DNA of 49,752 nucleotides from DASZZZ01 sp036260375 (GCA_036260375.1 DASZZZ010000085.1:1-49752); one strand, 5' to 3'. Shown: positions 41,112 through 49,681, counted from the stretch's first letter. Numbers and translations are program-made. Notes: generated by a model not told the origin, from the letters alone.

Positions 41112-41114
41112 CGT
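41109..41114 (+). promoter_or_regulatory. Putative -10 box upstream of the thrC leader ORF
   Basis: TAGCGT (TANNNT) overlaps the DUF5317 stop codon and ends 7 nt before ATG 41122, which opens a 12-codon ORF running into thrC. Confidence 0.4.
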
Positions 41115-41121
41115 GCGCCGC

Positions 41122-41160
41122 ATGACCCCGCATCCGCGCCCCGGGACGCGGAGCCCGTGA
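41122..41160 (+). CDS. Possible 12-codon leader ORF coupled to thrC
   Basis: ATG 41122 encodes MTPHPRPGTRSP and stops at TGA 41158-41160, overlapping the thrC GTG (41157-41159) in the GTGA style used between real genes here. It follows a leaderless-type -10 box. Two of 12 codons are Thr and four Pro. It may simply load ribosomes onto the thrC start, which lacks its own Shine-Dalgarno, or act as a control peptide. Chance cannot be excluded at this length. Confidence 0.35.
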   Translation: MTPHPRPGTRSP

Positions 41161-42206
41161 GCGGGCCCGGTGTGGTCGCGCGCTGGCGCGCGCACCTTCC
41201 AGTGTCCGACTCGACGCCGGTCGTCACGCTGTGCGAGGGCGACACGCCCCTGCTGTCGTCGGAGCGGCTGTCGGACGAGACCGGAGTCCGGGTGTGGCTG
41301 AAGCACGAGGGGCACAACCCGACGGGCTCGTTCAAGGACCGCGGCATGGCGGTCGCGGTGCCGAAGGCGCTGGAGGACGGAGCGCGCGTCGTCGTGTGCG
41401 CGTCGACCGGGAACACGAGCGCGTCCGCCGCGGCGTACGCGGCGCGCGCCGGCGTCTCGTGCGGCGTCGTCGTCCCCGCGGGCGGCGTCGCGCGCGGCAA
41501 GATCGCGCAGACGCTGGTGCACGGAGCGCGCGCGTTCGAGATCGACGGTACCTTCGACGACGCGCTCGAGGTCACCCGCACCCTCGCCGACCGCTACCCG
41601 GTCGCGCTCGTCAACTCCGTGAACCCGTACCGCATCGAGGGCCAGAAGACCGCCGCGTTCGAGATCGTCGAGGCCCTCGGGCGCGCGCCCGACGCCCACT
41701 TCGTGCCCGTCGGCAACGCGGGCAACGTCACGTCCCACTGGCGCGGCTATCGGGAGGCCGCCGGCGCGGGATGGTCGCGGACCACGCCGGCGCTGTACGG
41801 AGTGCAGGCCGAGGGCGCGGCCCCCATCGTGCGCGGGCATCCGGTCGACGCTCCGCAGACGATCGCGTCCGCGATCCGCATCGGCCGCCCCGCGTCGTGG
41901 CGCAACGCGGTCGCGGCGGTCGACGAGTCCGGCGGCGCCGTCGTGGCGGTGTCCGACGACGAGATCCTCGACGCCTACACGGCGCTCGCGCGCGAGGGCG
42001 TGTTCGTCGAGCCGGCATCGGCCGCGTCGGTCGCGGGACTGCGGCGGCTGGCGCGCGTCGGTCGCGTCGCGCGCGGCGCGACCGTGGTGTGCGTGCTGAC
42101 GGGGCACGGACTCAAGGATCCCGACCGCGCCGTCGCGACCGCGCCGGCGATGAGAGCGATCGCGGCAGACGCCGACGCGCTCGCCGCCGCGCTGGGTGTC
42201 GCGTAG
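41157..42206 (+). CDS. thrC: Threonine synthase
   Basis: PLP enzyme converting O-phosphohomoserine to threonine; 349 aa, the short bacterial type. PLP Lys is in HNPTGSFKDRGMAVAV, phosphate loop VPVGNAGNV, CASTGNTSASAAAYAARAG and C-terminal GVFVEPASAASVAGL. The GTG start overlaps a mini-ORF stop. Homoserine kinase follows after 106 bp, so the two last threonine steps are adjacent; homoserine dehydrogenase is not in the window. Confidence 0.95.
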   Translation: MSGPGVVARWRAHLPVSDSTPVVTLCEGDTPLLSSERLSDETGVRVWLKHEGHNPTGSFKDRGMAVAVPKALEDGARVVVCASTGNTSASAAAYAARAGVSCGVVVPAGGVARGKIAQTLVHGARAFEIDGTFDDALEVTRTLADRYPVALVNSVNPYRIEGQKTAAFEIVEALGRAPDAHFVPVGNAGNVTSHWRGYREAAGAGWSRTTPALYGVQAEGAAPIVRGHPVDAPQTIASAIRIGRPASWRNAVAAVDESGGAVVAVSDDEILDAYTALAREGVFVEPASAASVAGLRRLARVGRVARGATVVCVLTGHGLKDPDRAVATAPAMRAIAADADALAAALGVA

Positions 42207-42312
42207 ACGCACGGCGCGTGCGAAGACGGGCGGCGCGGGCGCGCCCGTGTCATCCTTGTGGACGCTTCGCCGCGGCGACGCGGCGCCGTTGCCGACGACC
42301 GAAAGGCCGCAC

Positions 42313-43233
42313 ATGCCCGCATCGGTGAAGGTCAAGGTCCCCGCGACCGTCGCGAACCTCGGACCGGGTTTCGACGCGCTCGGCGTCGCGCTGCGCATGC
42401 ACCTCGAGATCGACGTCGAGCCGCGCCGCGACTCCCTCGACCTGACGATCGAGGGCGAGGGGGCCGAGCACCTCCCGTCCGACGGCACCAATCTCGTGAT
42501 CCGTTCGATGAACACGTTCTTCGACCAGGTCGGGCGCCGCCCACCGGGCATGGCCGTGCGCGTGCGCAACCCCATCCCGCTCGCGTCCGGGCTCGGGTCG
42601 TCCGCCGCCGCGGTCGTGGGCGGGCTGGTCGCGGCGCGCGCCGTGACCGGGCGAACGGTGCCGCAGACCGAGATGGTGAACCTCGCGACGCAGCTCGAGG
42701 GCCATCCGGACAACGTCATGCCCGCGGTGCTCGGCGGGCTCGTCGTGTGCTACCGCGGCGGGCGCGACGGCGAGCTCAAGTCGTTCCGGCTCGAGCCGAG
42801 CGACCGTCTCGTTCCCATCGTCGCGGTCCCCGCGGAGGGCTTCTCGACGTCGGAGGCGCGCGCCGCGCTCCCCGCCGACGTCGCGTTCGAGGACGCGCAG
42901 TTCACCGCCTCGCGCGCCGCGCTGCTCGTCGCCGCGGTCGCGACCGGCGCCGGAACCGAGGTGCTCGCCGACGCGATGAGCGACCGGCTCCACGAGCCCC
43001 ACCGCCTCAAGCTGATGCCCGAGAGCGCCGCCGTGCACGCCGAGCTGCGATCGTCGGGACTGTCGGTCGCGCTCGCCGGCGCGGGGCCCGCCCTTCTCGT
43101 CGTGGTGCCACGGCCCGAGGCCGCGACGCGCGCGGAGCAGGTCCGGCGCGTGTGCCGCGGCCGGAGCGCGGGCTGGCGCGTGTTCGTCACCGAATGGGAG
43201 TCCACCGGCGCGCGCGCCGAGCCGCCGCGCTGA
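42313..43233 (+). CDS. thrB: Homoserine kinase
   Basis: GHMP-family kinase making O-phosphohomoserine, the substrate of thrC; 306 aa. The N-terminus KVKVPATVANLGPGFDALG, ATP loop PLASGLGSSAAAVVGGLV and C-terminal VALAGAGPALLVVV are diagnostic. The frame is open from 42196, but the conserved N-terminus and a GAAAGG six bases upstream favour ATG 42313. It ends 15 bp from the convergent membrane-protein gene. Confidence 0.95.
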   Translation: MPASVKVKVPATVANLGPGFDALGVALRMHLEIDVEPRRDSLDLTIEGEGAEHLPSDGTNLVIRSMNTFFDQVGRRPPGMAVRVRNPIPLASGLGSSAAAVVGGLVAARAVTGRTVPQTEMVNLATQLEGHPDNVMPAVLGGLVVCYRGGRDGELKSFRLEPSDRLVPIVAVPAEGFSTSEARAALPADVAFEDAQFTASRAALLVAAVATGAGTEVLADAMSDRLHEPHRLKLMPESAAVHAELRSSGLSVALAGAGPALLVVVPRPEAATRAEQVRRVCRGRSAGWRVFVTEWESTGARAEPPR

Positions 43234-43248
43234 ACGAGCGTCGCGCCG

Positions 43249-44103
43249 TCAGCTCCGGCGCGGCGGAGGCGGCGGCGTCTCGTCGGCCCGGCCGCCGGGG
43301 TCGGGCGGCATCTCGCTGCGGCGCGTCGACGTCGCCCCACTGCGGTCGTCGGCGTCGGTGCGAGGGGCGGTTCCCGTGCGCTCGCCGGTGCCGTCGTCGC
43401 GACGCTCGCCGTGGCGCAGCTCCGACGTCTGCGCGACCGCGCCGCGGTGCTCGCGCTCGGCGCGCTCCTCGGCACGCTCGCGGTCGGCGGCCTCGTTGTC
43501 GCGCCGGCGCCGCTCGCGCCGGTCGGCCTCGGCGCGCTCGAGCGCGCCTCGCTCCAGCTTCGTGTGCCAACGCGATCCCATGCCGCCGCCGAGGATCGCC
43601 GCGACGACGAGCGCGATCAGCGACGCGATGCCGACCCACGCCGCGAACTCCACGGCCTGGTCGTCCTCGGAGAACGGCAGACGTCCGGTGCTGAACGGAA
43701 GGTTGAGGTTCGCGGTCGCGTCGAGCGCGTTCGCTATCGCCCATATCGAGGCGACGACGAGGATGACGAGGACCGCGACGAGAAAGCCGTTCACGGCACC
43801 CGCGCCGCGCCCCATGCGCCCCGCGGTGTAGCCGCCCCACAGGGCCGCGAGGAAGATGGCGACGATCAGCGCGATCCCGAGCCCGACGCTCGCCTCGCGC
43901 ACGTCGCCGGAGACCTCGCCGGCGTCGATGTCGGCCGCGGCGAGGACTCCGCCGATGATCGCCGACAACAGGAACAGCGCACCGAACACGACCACGGCGC
44001 CCGTGAGGATCGCGCCGGCCGAGACGCCGCCGCGTGCGTCGACCACCTGTGGCCGGTCGTCGTAGCGGTCGTCGTCCGCGCGGTTGCGTTTCTTCCCGAA
44101 CAT
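43249..44103 (-). CDS. Membrane protein with charged C-terminal tail
   Basis: 284 aa from ATG 44103 (GGGGG upstream). A short acidic/basic N-terminus (FGKKRNRADDDRYDDRPQ) is followed by four hydrophobic helices (ILTGAVVVFGALFLLSAIIG; GLGIALIVAIFLAALWGGYT; VNGFLVAVLVILVVASIWAI; WVGIASLIALVVAAILGGG). The last ~100 residues are an Arg/Glu-rich, coiled-coil-prone and Pro-rich tail. Family not recognised; seems structural or regulatory. Divergent from cpgS, with a 95-bp spacer. Confidence 0.78.
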   Translation of the reverse strand: MFGKKRNRADDDRYDDRPQVVDARGGVSAGAILTGAVVVFGALFLLSAIIGGVLAAADIDAGEVSGDVREASVGLGIALIVAIFLAALWGGYTAGRMGRGAGAVNGFLVAVLVILVVASIWAIANALDATANLNLPFSTGRLPFSEDDQAVEFAAWVGIASLIALVVAAILGGGMGSRWHTKLERGALERAEADRRERRRRDNEAADRERAEERAEREHRGAVAQTSELRHGERRDDGTGERTGTAPRTDADDRSGATSTRRSEMPPDPGGRADETPPPPPRRS

Positions 44104-44198
44104 GGTTTCGCCCCCGTGTGTAGAGCGGACCAACCAGATGACGTAGGCTTTGGCTTTCCCATGCGGTCCCGCACGTAACCATCCGGCCGGGAGACCCC

Positions 44199-45569
44199 AT
44201 TCGCACCCTCGTCGTAGTCGACGGTGAGCACTATCCGCCCGTGATCGAAGCCGCGCTGGCGGAGCTCGCGCGCCGCGGGCGCGACATCGTCGCCGCGGTG
44301 CTCGCGGGGGGTCGCGAGAAGCTTCCGGCGCGCGCGCTCGACGTCCTCGGCGGCGTGCCGCTCGTGCGCGGCGACGATCCGCGCGGCGCGCTCGCCGACG
44401 CGCTCGCCGACACGGAGCCCGACGAGGTGCTCGACCTCTCCGACGAGCCCGTGCTCGACTATCGCCGTCGGCACGAGCTCGCCGCGGTCGCGCTCGCGTG
44501 CGGCGTGCCGTACCGCGGCCACGACTTCTCGTTCACACCGCCGCCGCGCCCGCGCCTGTGCCGGCGGCCGTCGATCGCGGTCGTGGGGACCGGCAAGCGC
44601 ACCGGCAAGACCGCGGTCGCGGGCTTCGCGGCGCGCACGCTGGCGGCGTCCGGGCGCCGGCCGGTCGTGGTCGCGATGGGCCGCGGCGGCCCCCCCGAGC
44701 CCGAGGTCCTGCGCGGCGACGACGTCGAGCTCGACGCCGAGCGTCTCGTCGCGCTCGCCGACGAGGGGCGCCACGCGGCGTCGGACTACGTCGAGGACGC
44801 GCTGCTCGCACGCGTCCCCACGGTCGGGTGCCGCCGCTGCGGGGGCGGCCTCGCGGGCGGCGTCGAGCTGTCCAACGTGCCCGACGGCGTCCGCATCGCC
44901 AACGACCTGCCCGGGGACGTCCTGCTGCTCGAGGGCTCCGGCTCGGCGCTGCCGCCGGTCCACGCCGACGTCACCATCCTGGTGATCCCGGCGTCGATCC
45001 CGGCCGAGTACCTCGAGGGCTACATGGGGCCGTACCGCATGTTGATATCCGACATCGCGATAGTTACAATGTGCGAGGACCCCTTCGGTTCTCCCTCTCG
45101 TATCTCGGAGATCACTTCCCGTTTCAAGGACGCCTTTCGCTCGGTGAGAGGCCGGGCCGGGGGGCCGGGCGACGTCCAGGTGGTTCGCACGGTATTCCGC
45201 CCCACACCCACGAGGTCGGTCCACGGTGCCCGTGCCTACGTCGCGACGACCGCGCCGGCCGAGGCCGGGGCTTCGATGAGAGCCCACCTGGAGCGCGCGC
45301 ACGGCTGCACGGTCGTGGGGATGACGCACGCGCTCTCGAACAGGAGCCAGTTGGAGACGGAGCTGAAGACCATGGCGACGACTGCGGACGTGCTGCTCTG
45401 CGAGATCAAGGCCGCGGGCATCGACGTCGCGGCGCGCGCCGCGCTCGACGCGGGCCTCGAGGTCGTGTTCGTCGACAACGTTCCGCACGGAATCGAGGGC
45501 GACGACCCGGACGCGGCCGTGCTGTGGGCGGCCGACGCCGCGGCGCGCCGCTTCGAGGCCCCCGCATGA
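44199..45569 (+). CDS. cpgS: Cyclic 2,3-diphosphoglycerate synthetase
   Basis: ATP-dependent cyclisation of 2,3-diphosphoglycerate to the thermoprotectant cDPG; 456 aa. The P-loop VVGTGKRTGKTAVAGFAART is near residue 128; VVVAMGRGGPPEPEVL, ASDYVEDALLARVPTVGCRR and SDIAIVTMCEDPFGSPSRI are family blocks. The conserved N-terminus RTLVVVDGEHYPPVIEAAL starts right after ATT 44199, with GGGAG 5 nt upstream; the first GTG (44241) would delete half of it. An ATT start is therefore proposed. A near-consensus promoter lies inside the gene. It overlaps the 2-phosphoglycerate kinase gene by ATGA. Confidence 0.9.
   Translation: MRTLVVVDGEHYPPVIEAALAELARRGRDIVAAVLAGGREKLPARALDVLGGVPLVRGDDPRGALADALADTEPDEVLDLSDEPVLDYRRRHELAAVALACGVPYRGHDFSFTPPPRPRLCRRPSIAVVGTGKRTGKTAVAGFAARTLAASGRRPVVVAMGRGGPPEPEVLRGDDVELDAERLVALADEGRHAASDYVEDALLARVPTVGCRRCGGGLAGGVELSNVPDGVRIANDLPGDVLLLEGSGSALPPVHADVTILVIPASIPAEYLEGYMGPYRMLISDIAIVTMCEDPFGSPSRISEITSRFKDAFRSVRGRAGGPGDVQVVRTVFRPTPTRSVHGARAYVATTAPAEAGASMRAHLERAHGCTVVGMTHALSNRSQLETELKTMATTADVLLCEIKAAGIDVAARAALDAGLEVVFVDNVPHGIEGDDPDAAVLWAADAAARRFEAPA
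45042..45070 (+). promoter_or_regulatory. Near-consensus promoter inside cpgS
   Basis: TTGATA (45042-45047), 17-bp spacer, TACAAT (45065-45070): the closest match to the sigma70 consensus in the window. It lies in a stretch with unusually low GC3. It could supply separate transcription of the downstream kinase, transaldolase and rho, or be a by-product of a conserved protein segment. Confidence 0.45.
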
Positions 45570-46564
45570 CCGACGCAAGGAGGAAGAGCGTCTTCATCGC
45601 CGAGCGCGAGCACGAGCTGCCGTACTCGAAGGGCCTCACCGCGTCGTCGCTCATGGTGACGGGTCTGTCGCCGGCGCGCGCGTACGCGGTCGCCAACAAG
45701 GTCGAGGACGAGCTCCTGTCGCTGCGTACCGACACCGTGTCGCCCGACCGGCTGCGCGACCTGACGCTCGAGGTGTTGCGGCGCGAGGCCGGAGACGAGT
45801 ACGCCGACGTCTACGTCAAGTGGCAGTCGGTCGCGGAGCTCGACGTCCCGCTCATCATCCTGCTCGGCGGCGCGACGGGTGTCGGCAAGTCCACGCTCGC
45901 GACGCAGCTCGCGACGCGCCTCGGGATCACGCGCGTCGTGTCGACCGACGCGGTGCGCGAGGTCCTGCGGAGCGCGTTCACCTCCGCGATGTTCCCGACG
46001 CTGTACGTGTCGTCGTTCGAGGCCGACACCGCGGTGCGCCAGCCGATCCCGCACTCGGGCGACCGTCTCATCATCGGCTTTCGCGAGCAGGCGGCCGCCG
46101 TCGCCGTCGGCGCGCAGGCGCTCATCGACCGCGCCATCGCCGAGGGCACCGACATGATCCTCGAGGGCGCGCACCTCGTGCCCGGGTTCCTGCAGAGCGT
46201 CGACACGACCGAGGCCGTGGTGGTGCCGCTGCTGGTCGTCGTCGAGGACGAGGAGCTGCACCGCAGCCACTTCTTCCTGCGGAGCCGCGACGCGCGCCGG
46301 GGGCCGAGCAAGCGCTACCTGGACAGCTTCAAGAAGATCCGGCGGATCCAGCGTTATATGATCTCGTCGGCACTCATGAGGGGCGTGCCCACGGTCGCGC
46401 ACTACGACCTCGACGCGACGCTCACGGAGATCATCGACCACGTCATATCCAAGGCGCTCGAGATGCACGCGCGCGGCTCCGAGATGAAACCCGGGGACGA
46501 GCTCCTCCTCGAGCGTGCGGTCGGGCTGATCGACCGCCAGAAGGCCGAAGGAGGCGCAAGGTGA
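45566..46564 (+). CDS. 2-Phosphoglycerate kinase
   Basis: Phosphorylates 2-phosphoglycerate to 2,3-diphosphoglycerate, the substrate for cpgS; 332 aa. The N-terminal ~90 residues are an ATP-cone-like domain (SLMVTGLSPARAYAVANKVE). P-loop LLGGATGVGKSTLATQ (~98-113) is followed by TRVVSTDAVREVLRS and a Lid region rich in Arg. Located between cpgS (ATGA overlap) and the transaldolase gene (GTGA overlap), so the operon order cpgS-2pgk-tal is tightly coupled. Confidence 0.93.
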   Translation: MTDARRKSVFIAEREHELPYSKGLTASSLMVTGLSPARAYAVANKVEDELLSLRTDTVSPDRLRDLTLEVLRREAGDEYADVYVKWQSVAELDVPLIILLGGATGVGKSTLATQLATRLGITRVVSTDAVREVLRSAFTSAMFPTLYVSSFEADTAVRQPIPHSGDRLIIGFREQAAAVAVGAQALIDRAIAEGTDMILEGAHLVPGFLQSVDTTEAVVVPLLVVVEDEELHRSHFFLRSRDARRGPSKRYLDSFKKIRRIQRYMISSALMRGVPTVAHYDLDATLTEIIDHVISKALEMHARGSEMKPGDELLLERAVGLIDRQKAEGGAR

Positions 46565-47241
46565 AGCTGTTCCTCGACACCGCAAACCTCGACGAGATCC
46601 GCGAGGGCGCGCGCTGGGGCGTCCTGCGCGGCGTGACCACGAACCCGTCCCTGATCGGCAAGGAGACGGACGGGTTCCTCACGCTCGCCAAGGAGATCTG
46701 CTCGGTCGTCGACGGCGAGGTCTCGATCGAGACCGCGTCGGACGACACCGACGTGCTCGTCCGGCAGGGCCGCGACATCGCCGCGATCGCGGACAACGCG
46801 ATCGTGAAGGTCGCCTTGACGCCCAACGGGCTCGCGGCGACCCGCGCGCTGTCCGACGAGGGCATCCGCGTCAACGTGACGCTGTGCTTCTCGGCGGCGC
46901 AGGCGATCCTCGCGGCGGAGGCGGGGGCCTACATCGTGTCGCCGTTCGTCGGCCGGCTCGACGACGTCGCCGGCGACGGTCTCCACCTGCTGTCGGAGAT
47001 CTGTGACATCTACGAGGTCCAGGGTTACGATACGCAGGTACTGGCCGCCAGCCTCCGTCATCCCATGCACGTGGTGGAGGCGGCGCGAGCCGGTGCCGAC
47101 ATAGCGACGATGCCTTTCAAGGTCTTTCAGTCGCTCGTCAAGCACCCCTTGACCGACAGTGGGTTCAAGCGGTTCATCCACGATTGGGAGCAGGCGAAGC
47201 CGCATCTCGGCGAGCTTCCTCCCTCCTACCAGGAGGCATGA
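46561..47241 (+). CDS. tal: Transaldolase / fructose-6-phosphate aldolase-type enzyme
   Basis: Small transaldolase of the TalC/FSA-like type, 226 aa. Features: MKLFLDTANLDEIREGAR, GVTTNPSLIGKE, Schiff-base Lys in NAIVKVALTPNGL, NVTLCFSAAQAILAAEAGA and SPFVGRLDD. Acts in the non-oxidative pentose phosphate pathway (or as an aldolase). GTG start overlaps the kinase stop. Rho follows after a 4-bp gap; an AGGAGG for rho lies within the end of this gene. Confidence 0.93.
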   Translation: MKLFLDTANLDEIREGARWGVLRGVTTNPSLIGKETDGFLTLAKEICSVVDGEVSIETASDDTDVLVRQGRDIAAIADNAIVKVALTPNGLAATRALSDEGIRVNVTLCFSAAQAILAAEAGAYIVSPFVGRLDDVAGDGLHLLSEICDIYEVQGYDTQVLAASLRHPMHVVEAARAGADIATMPFKVFQSLVKHPLTDSGFKRFIHDWEQAKPHLGELPPSYQEA

Positions 47242-47245
47242 GCAG

Positions 47246-49018
47246 GTGTCCGACACGATCGACCGGTCGATCCTCGAATCGAAGGCGGTCGCCGAGCTCC
47301 GCTCGATTGCGAAGTCGCTCGACGTAAAGGTGACGGGTCTCAAGAAGGCGGAGATCATCGACAGGATCGCGCGCGCCAACGGCGCGCCCGGCGCCGCGGC
47401 GCGACCCGTGCCCGCGACGCCCGCTCCGGCGACGCCCGCTCCGGTGGTGCGGGAGGTCGCCCCGCCGCTTCCGGCCCCCGACGCGGCGCTCGGCAACGGC
47501 GCGCCATCCCCGGCCTCGACTCCGTCCCCGGCCTCCACGCCGTCCGCGGCCCCGGCGCCGGGGCCCGAGGCCGGGGCACGTCCAAAGCCCGCGGCGCACG
47601 CGCAGGCGGGATCGCAGCCGTCCGGCGCGCGCCCGCAGCCGGCCGCGGACGACGGCGGCGCGCGCCGCTCTGAGGCGCCCGCCGGCGTGCGCGACGAGGG
47701 CGCGGTCGACGAGCGGTCGCAGGACGAGCGCTCGCAGCGCCGCCGCCCCCAGGGCCGCGACACGCGCAACCGGCCGCGCGAGAAGGCGGAGCCGCGCGAG
47801 AGCGGCCGCGGCCGCCGCCGGCGGCGCGGACGCGGCGGCGGTGCCGCCGGCGTCCCGCACTACGTGCGCGACGAGCGCTGGGACGACACCGAGGTCGAGG
47901 ACGATCCCAACGCCGAGGTCCGCACCGGGATCCTCGACCTCCTGCCGGAGGGCTACGGGTTCCTGCGCACGAGCGGCTACCTGCCCGGCGACAAGGACGT
48001 GTACGTGTCGGTGTCGCAGGTGCGGCGCTTCCACCTGCGCAAGGGCGACGAGGTCACCGGGTCGGTGCGGTCGCCGAAGGACTCGGAGAAGTACCAGGCG
48101 CTGCTGAAGATCCACTCGATCAACGGGCTCGAGCCGGAGCACGCGCAGAACCGCCCGCGCTTCGCGAACCTCACGCCGCTGTATCCGGAGGACCGTCTCA
48201 CGCTCGAGAACCACGACAACCCGCGCGCGATAACGCCGCGCATCATCGACCTCATCGCGCCGATCGGCAAGGGCCAGCGCGGCATGATCGTCAGTCCCCC
48301 GAAGGCGGGCAAGACGACGGTCATGAAGGAGATCGCCAACGCGGTCCGGCGCAACAACCCCGAGACCCATCTCATCGTGCTGCTCGTCGACGAGCGGCCG
48401 GAGGAGGTCACGGACATGCAGCGCTCGGTCGACGGCGAGGTCATCTACTCGACGTTCGACCGTCCGTCCGACGACCACATCCAGGTCACGGAGCTCACGC
48501 TGGAGCGCGCCAAGCGGCTCGTCGAGATGGGCAAGGACGTCATGATCCTGCTCGACGGCATCACCCGCCTGTCGCGCGCCTACAACCTGGCGACGCCGGC
48601 GTCGGGACGCATCCTGTCGGGCGGCGTCGACTCCACCGCCCTGTACCCGCCGAAGAAGTTCTTCGGCGCGGCCCGCAACATCGAGCACGGCGGCTCGCTG
48701 ACGATCCTCGCGACCGCGCTCGTGGAAACGGGCTCCCGCATGGACGAGGTCATCTTCGAGGAGTTCAAGGGCACGGGCAACTCGGAGCTCATCCTCGACC
48801 GCAAGGTGGCCGACAAGCGCACCTTCCCGTCCATGGACATCACCCGCTCCGGCACCCGCAAGGAAGAGCTCCTGGTGCCGCCGGACATCCTCAAGAAGAT
48901 GTATGTGCTGCGGCGCATCCTGAACCCGATGGGCACGGTCGACGCCATCGAGTTCCTCATCGACAAGATGCGGCAGACCAAGAGCAACGCCGTTTTCTTC
49001 GACTCCATGAACACGTGA
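47246..49018 (+). CDS. rho: Transcription termination factor Rho
   Basis: RNA-dependent helicase, 590 aa. Residues ~5-48 form the Rho_N/SAP-like helical domain (SKAVAELRSIAKSLDVKVTG). Residues ~50-205 are a Pro/Ala, then Arg/Glu/Gln-rich low-complexity insert as in other actinobacterial Rho. The cold-shock RNA-binding domain (~220-300, LPEGYGFLRTSGYLPGDKDV) precedes the ATPase core: SPPKAGKTTVMKE (~350), LLVDERPEEVTDM, DGITRLSRAYN and GGSLTILATALVETGSRMDE. GTG start with AGGAGG 9 nt upstream. C-terminus complete. Confidence 0.96.
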   Translation: MSDTIDRSILESKAVAELRSIAKSLDVKVTGLKKAEIIDRIARANGAPGAAARPVPATPAPATPAPVVREVAPPLPAPDAALGNGAPSPASTPSPASTPSAAPAPGPEAGARPKPAAHAQAGSQPSGARPQPAADDGGARRSEAPAGVRDEGAVDERSQDERSQRRRPQGRDTRNRPREKAEPRESGRGRRRRRGRGGGAAGVPHYVRDERWDDTEVEDDPNAEVRTGILDLLPEGYGFLRTSGYLPGDKDVYVSVSQVRRFHLRKGDEVTGSVRSPKDSEKYQALLKIHSINGLEPEHAQNRPRFANLTPLYPEDRLTLENHDNPRAITPRIIDLIAPIGKGQRGMIVSPPKAGKTTVMKEIANAVRRNNPETHLIVLLVDERPEEVTDMQRSVDGEVIYSTFDRPSDDHIQVTELTLERAKRLVEMGKDVMILLDGITRLSRAYNLATPASGRILSGGVDSTALYPPKKFFGAARNIEHGGSLTILATALVETGSRMDEVIFEEFKGTGNSELILDRKVADKRTFPSMDITRSGTRKEELLVPPDILKKMYVLRRILNPMGTVDAIEFLIDKMRQTKSNAVFFDSMNT

Positions 49019-49126
49019 GTCTCGGCGCCCCGATCCGGAGCGCCGGTCCTCGGCCGCCAGGGTGTTCACCTGCCGGCTTCGGCTCCGGATGCTCGCGGCG
49101 GCCGCCTCGTTGGAGAAGCCGCAACG

Positions 49127-49681
49127 ATGGCCGGCGACGCAAGACCGTTCATTCGGGCCGGGGCCGCCGCTGCCTCCTGCTTGCTTGCCGCCATGGCGCC
49201 TCGTCCGGCTCTGTCGCTGGATTGCGGGCGTACCTTTCCGCTGAAAGCCTCCGAAATACAGGACTATGCCAAGACGGCGGACATCATCTTTTCCGGCCGT
49301 CAGATCATCCGTCGTTATCTGGGCTATTCGAGCAGGGATGTCTTCCATCACTATGTGACGACTTATCAGGTGATGGAGATGTTCAAGGGGCCAGCAAGCC
49401 GGCAGATAACGGTCCTTCACAGAGTGTGGTGTGACGGAGGCTGCGACGACAAGAAGCCAGTGACTCGCTATCCTGCGGGGAAGAGCGCCGCCGCGGAGCA
49501 GATTGTTCTGCTTTCAAAGCCCGGCAAGGCGATGCTGCAGGGGCTGCGCGGCAGCTACAAGGGCCGCATCGATGGCGTCACGGAGCCATGCGGCACGAGC
49601 GGCACGTCGGTCTGGGCGCAGGATCGCGATCGTTACGACCGGATCGTCGAATGGCTGCGACGCGAACGCGAGATGCCGTGA
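49127..49681 (+). CDS. Secreted protein, NTR/TIMP-like pattern, foreign codon use
   Basis: 184 aa. A signal peptide (AGAAAASCLLAAMAPRPALS, then LDC) leads into a possible NTR/TIMP-like OB domain: Cys near the mature N-terminus, ADIIFSGRQIIRR, VTTYQVMEMFKG, ITVLHRVWCDGGCDDKK and a C-terminal PCGTSGT. That label is tentative. Codon use differs sharply from all other genes here (many T- or A-ending codons such as TAT, CAT, CGT, GAT, ACT, TTT), resembling alphaproteobacteria. The ATG has no strong ribosome site. It lies near the window end after rho. Confidence 0.65.
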   Translation: MAGDARPFIRAGAAAASCLLAAMAPRPALSLDCGRTFPLKASEIQDYAKTADIIFSGRQIIRRYLGYSSRDVFHHYVTTYQVMEMFKGPASRQITVLHRVWCDGGCDDKKPVTRYPAGKSAAAEQIVLLSKPGKAMLQGLRGSYKGRIDGVTEPCGTSGTSVWAQDRDRYDRIVEWLRREREMP

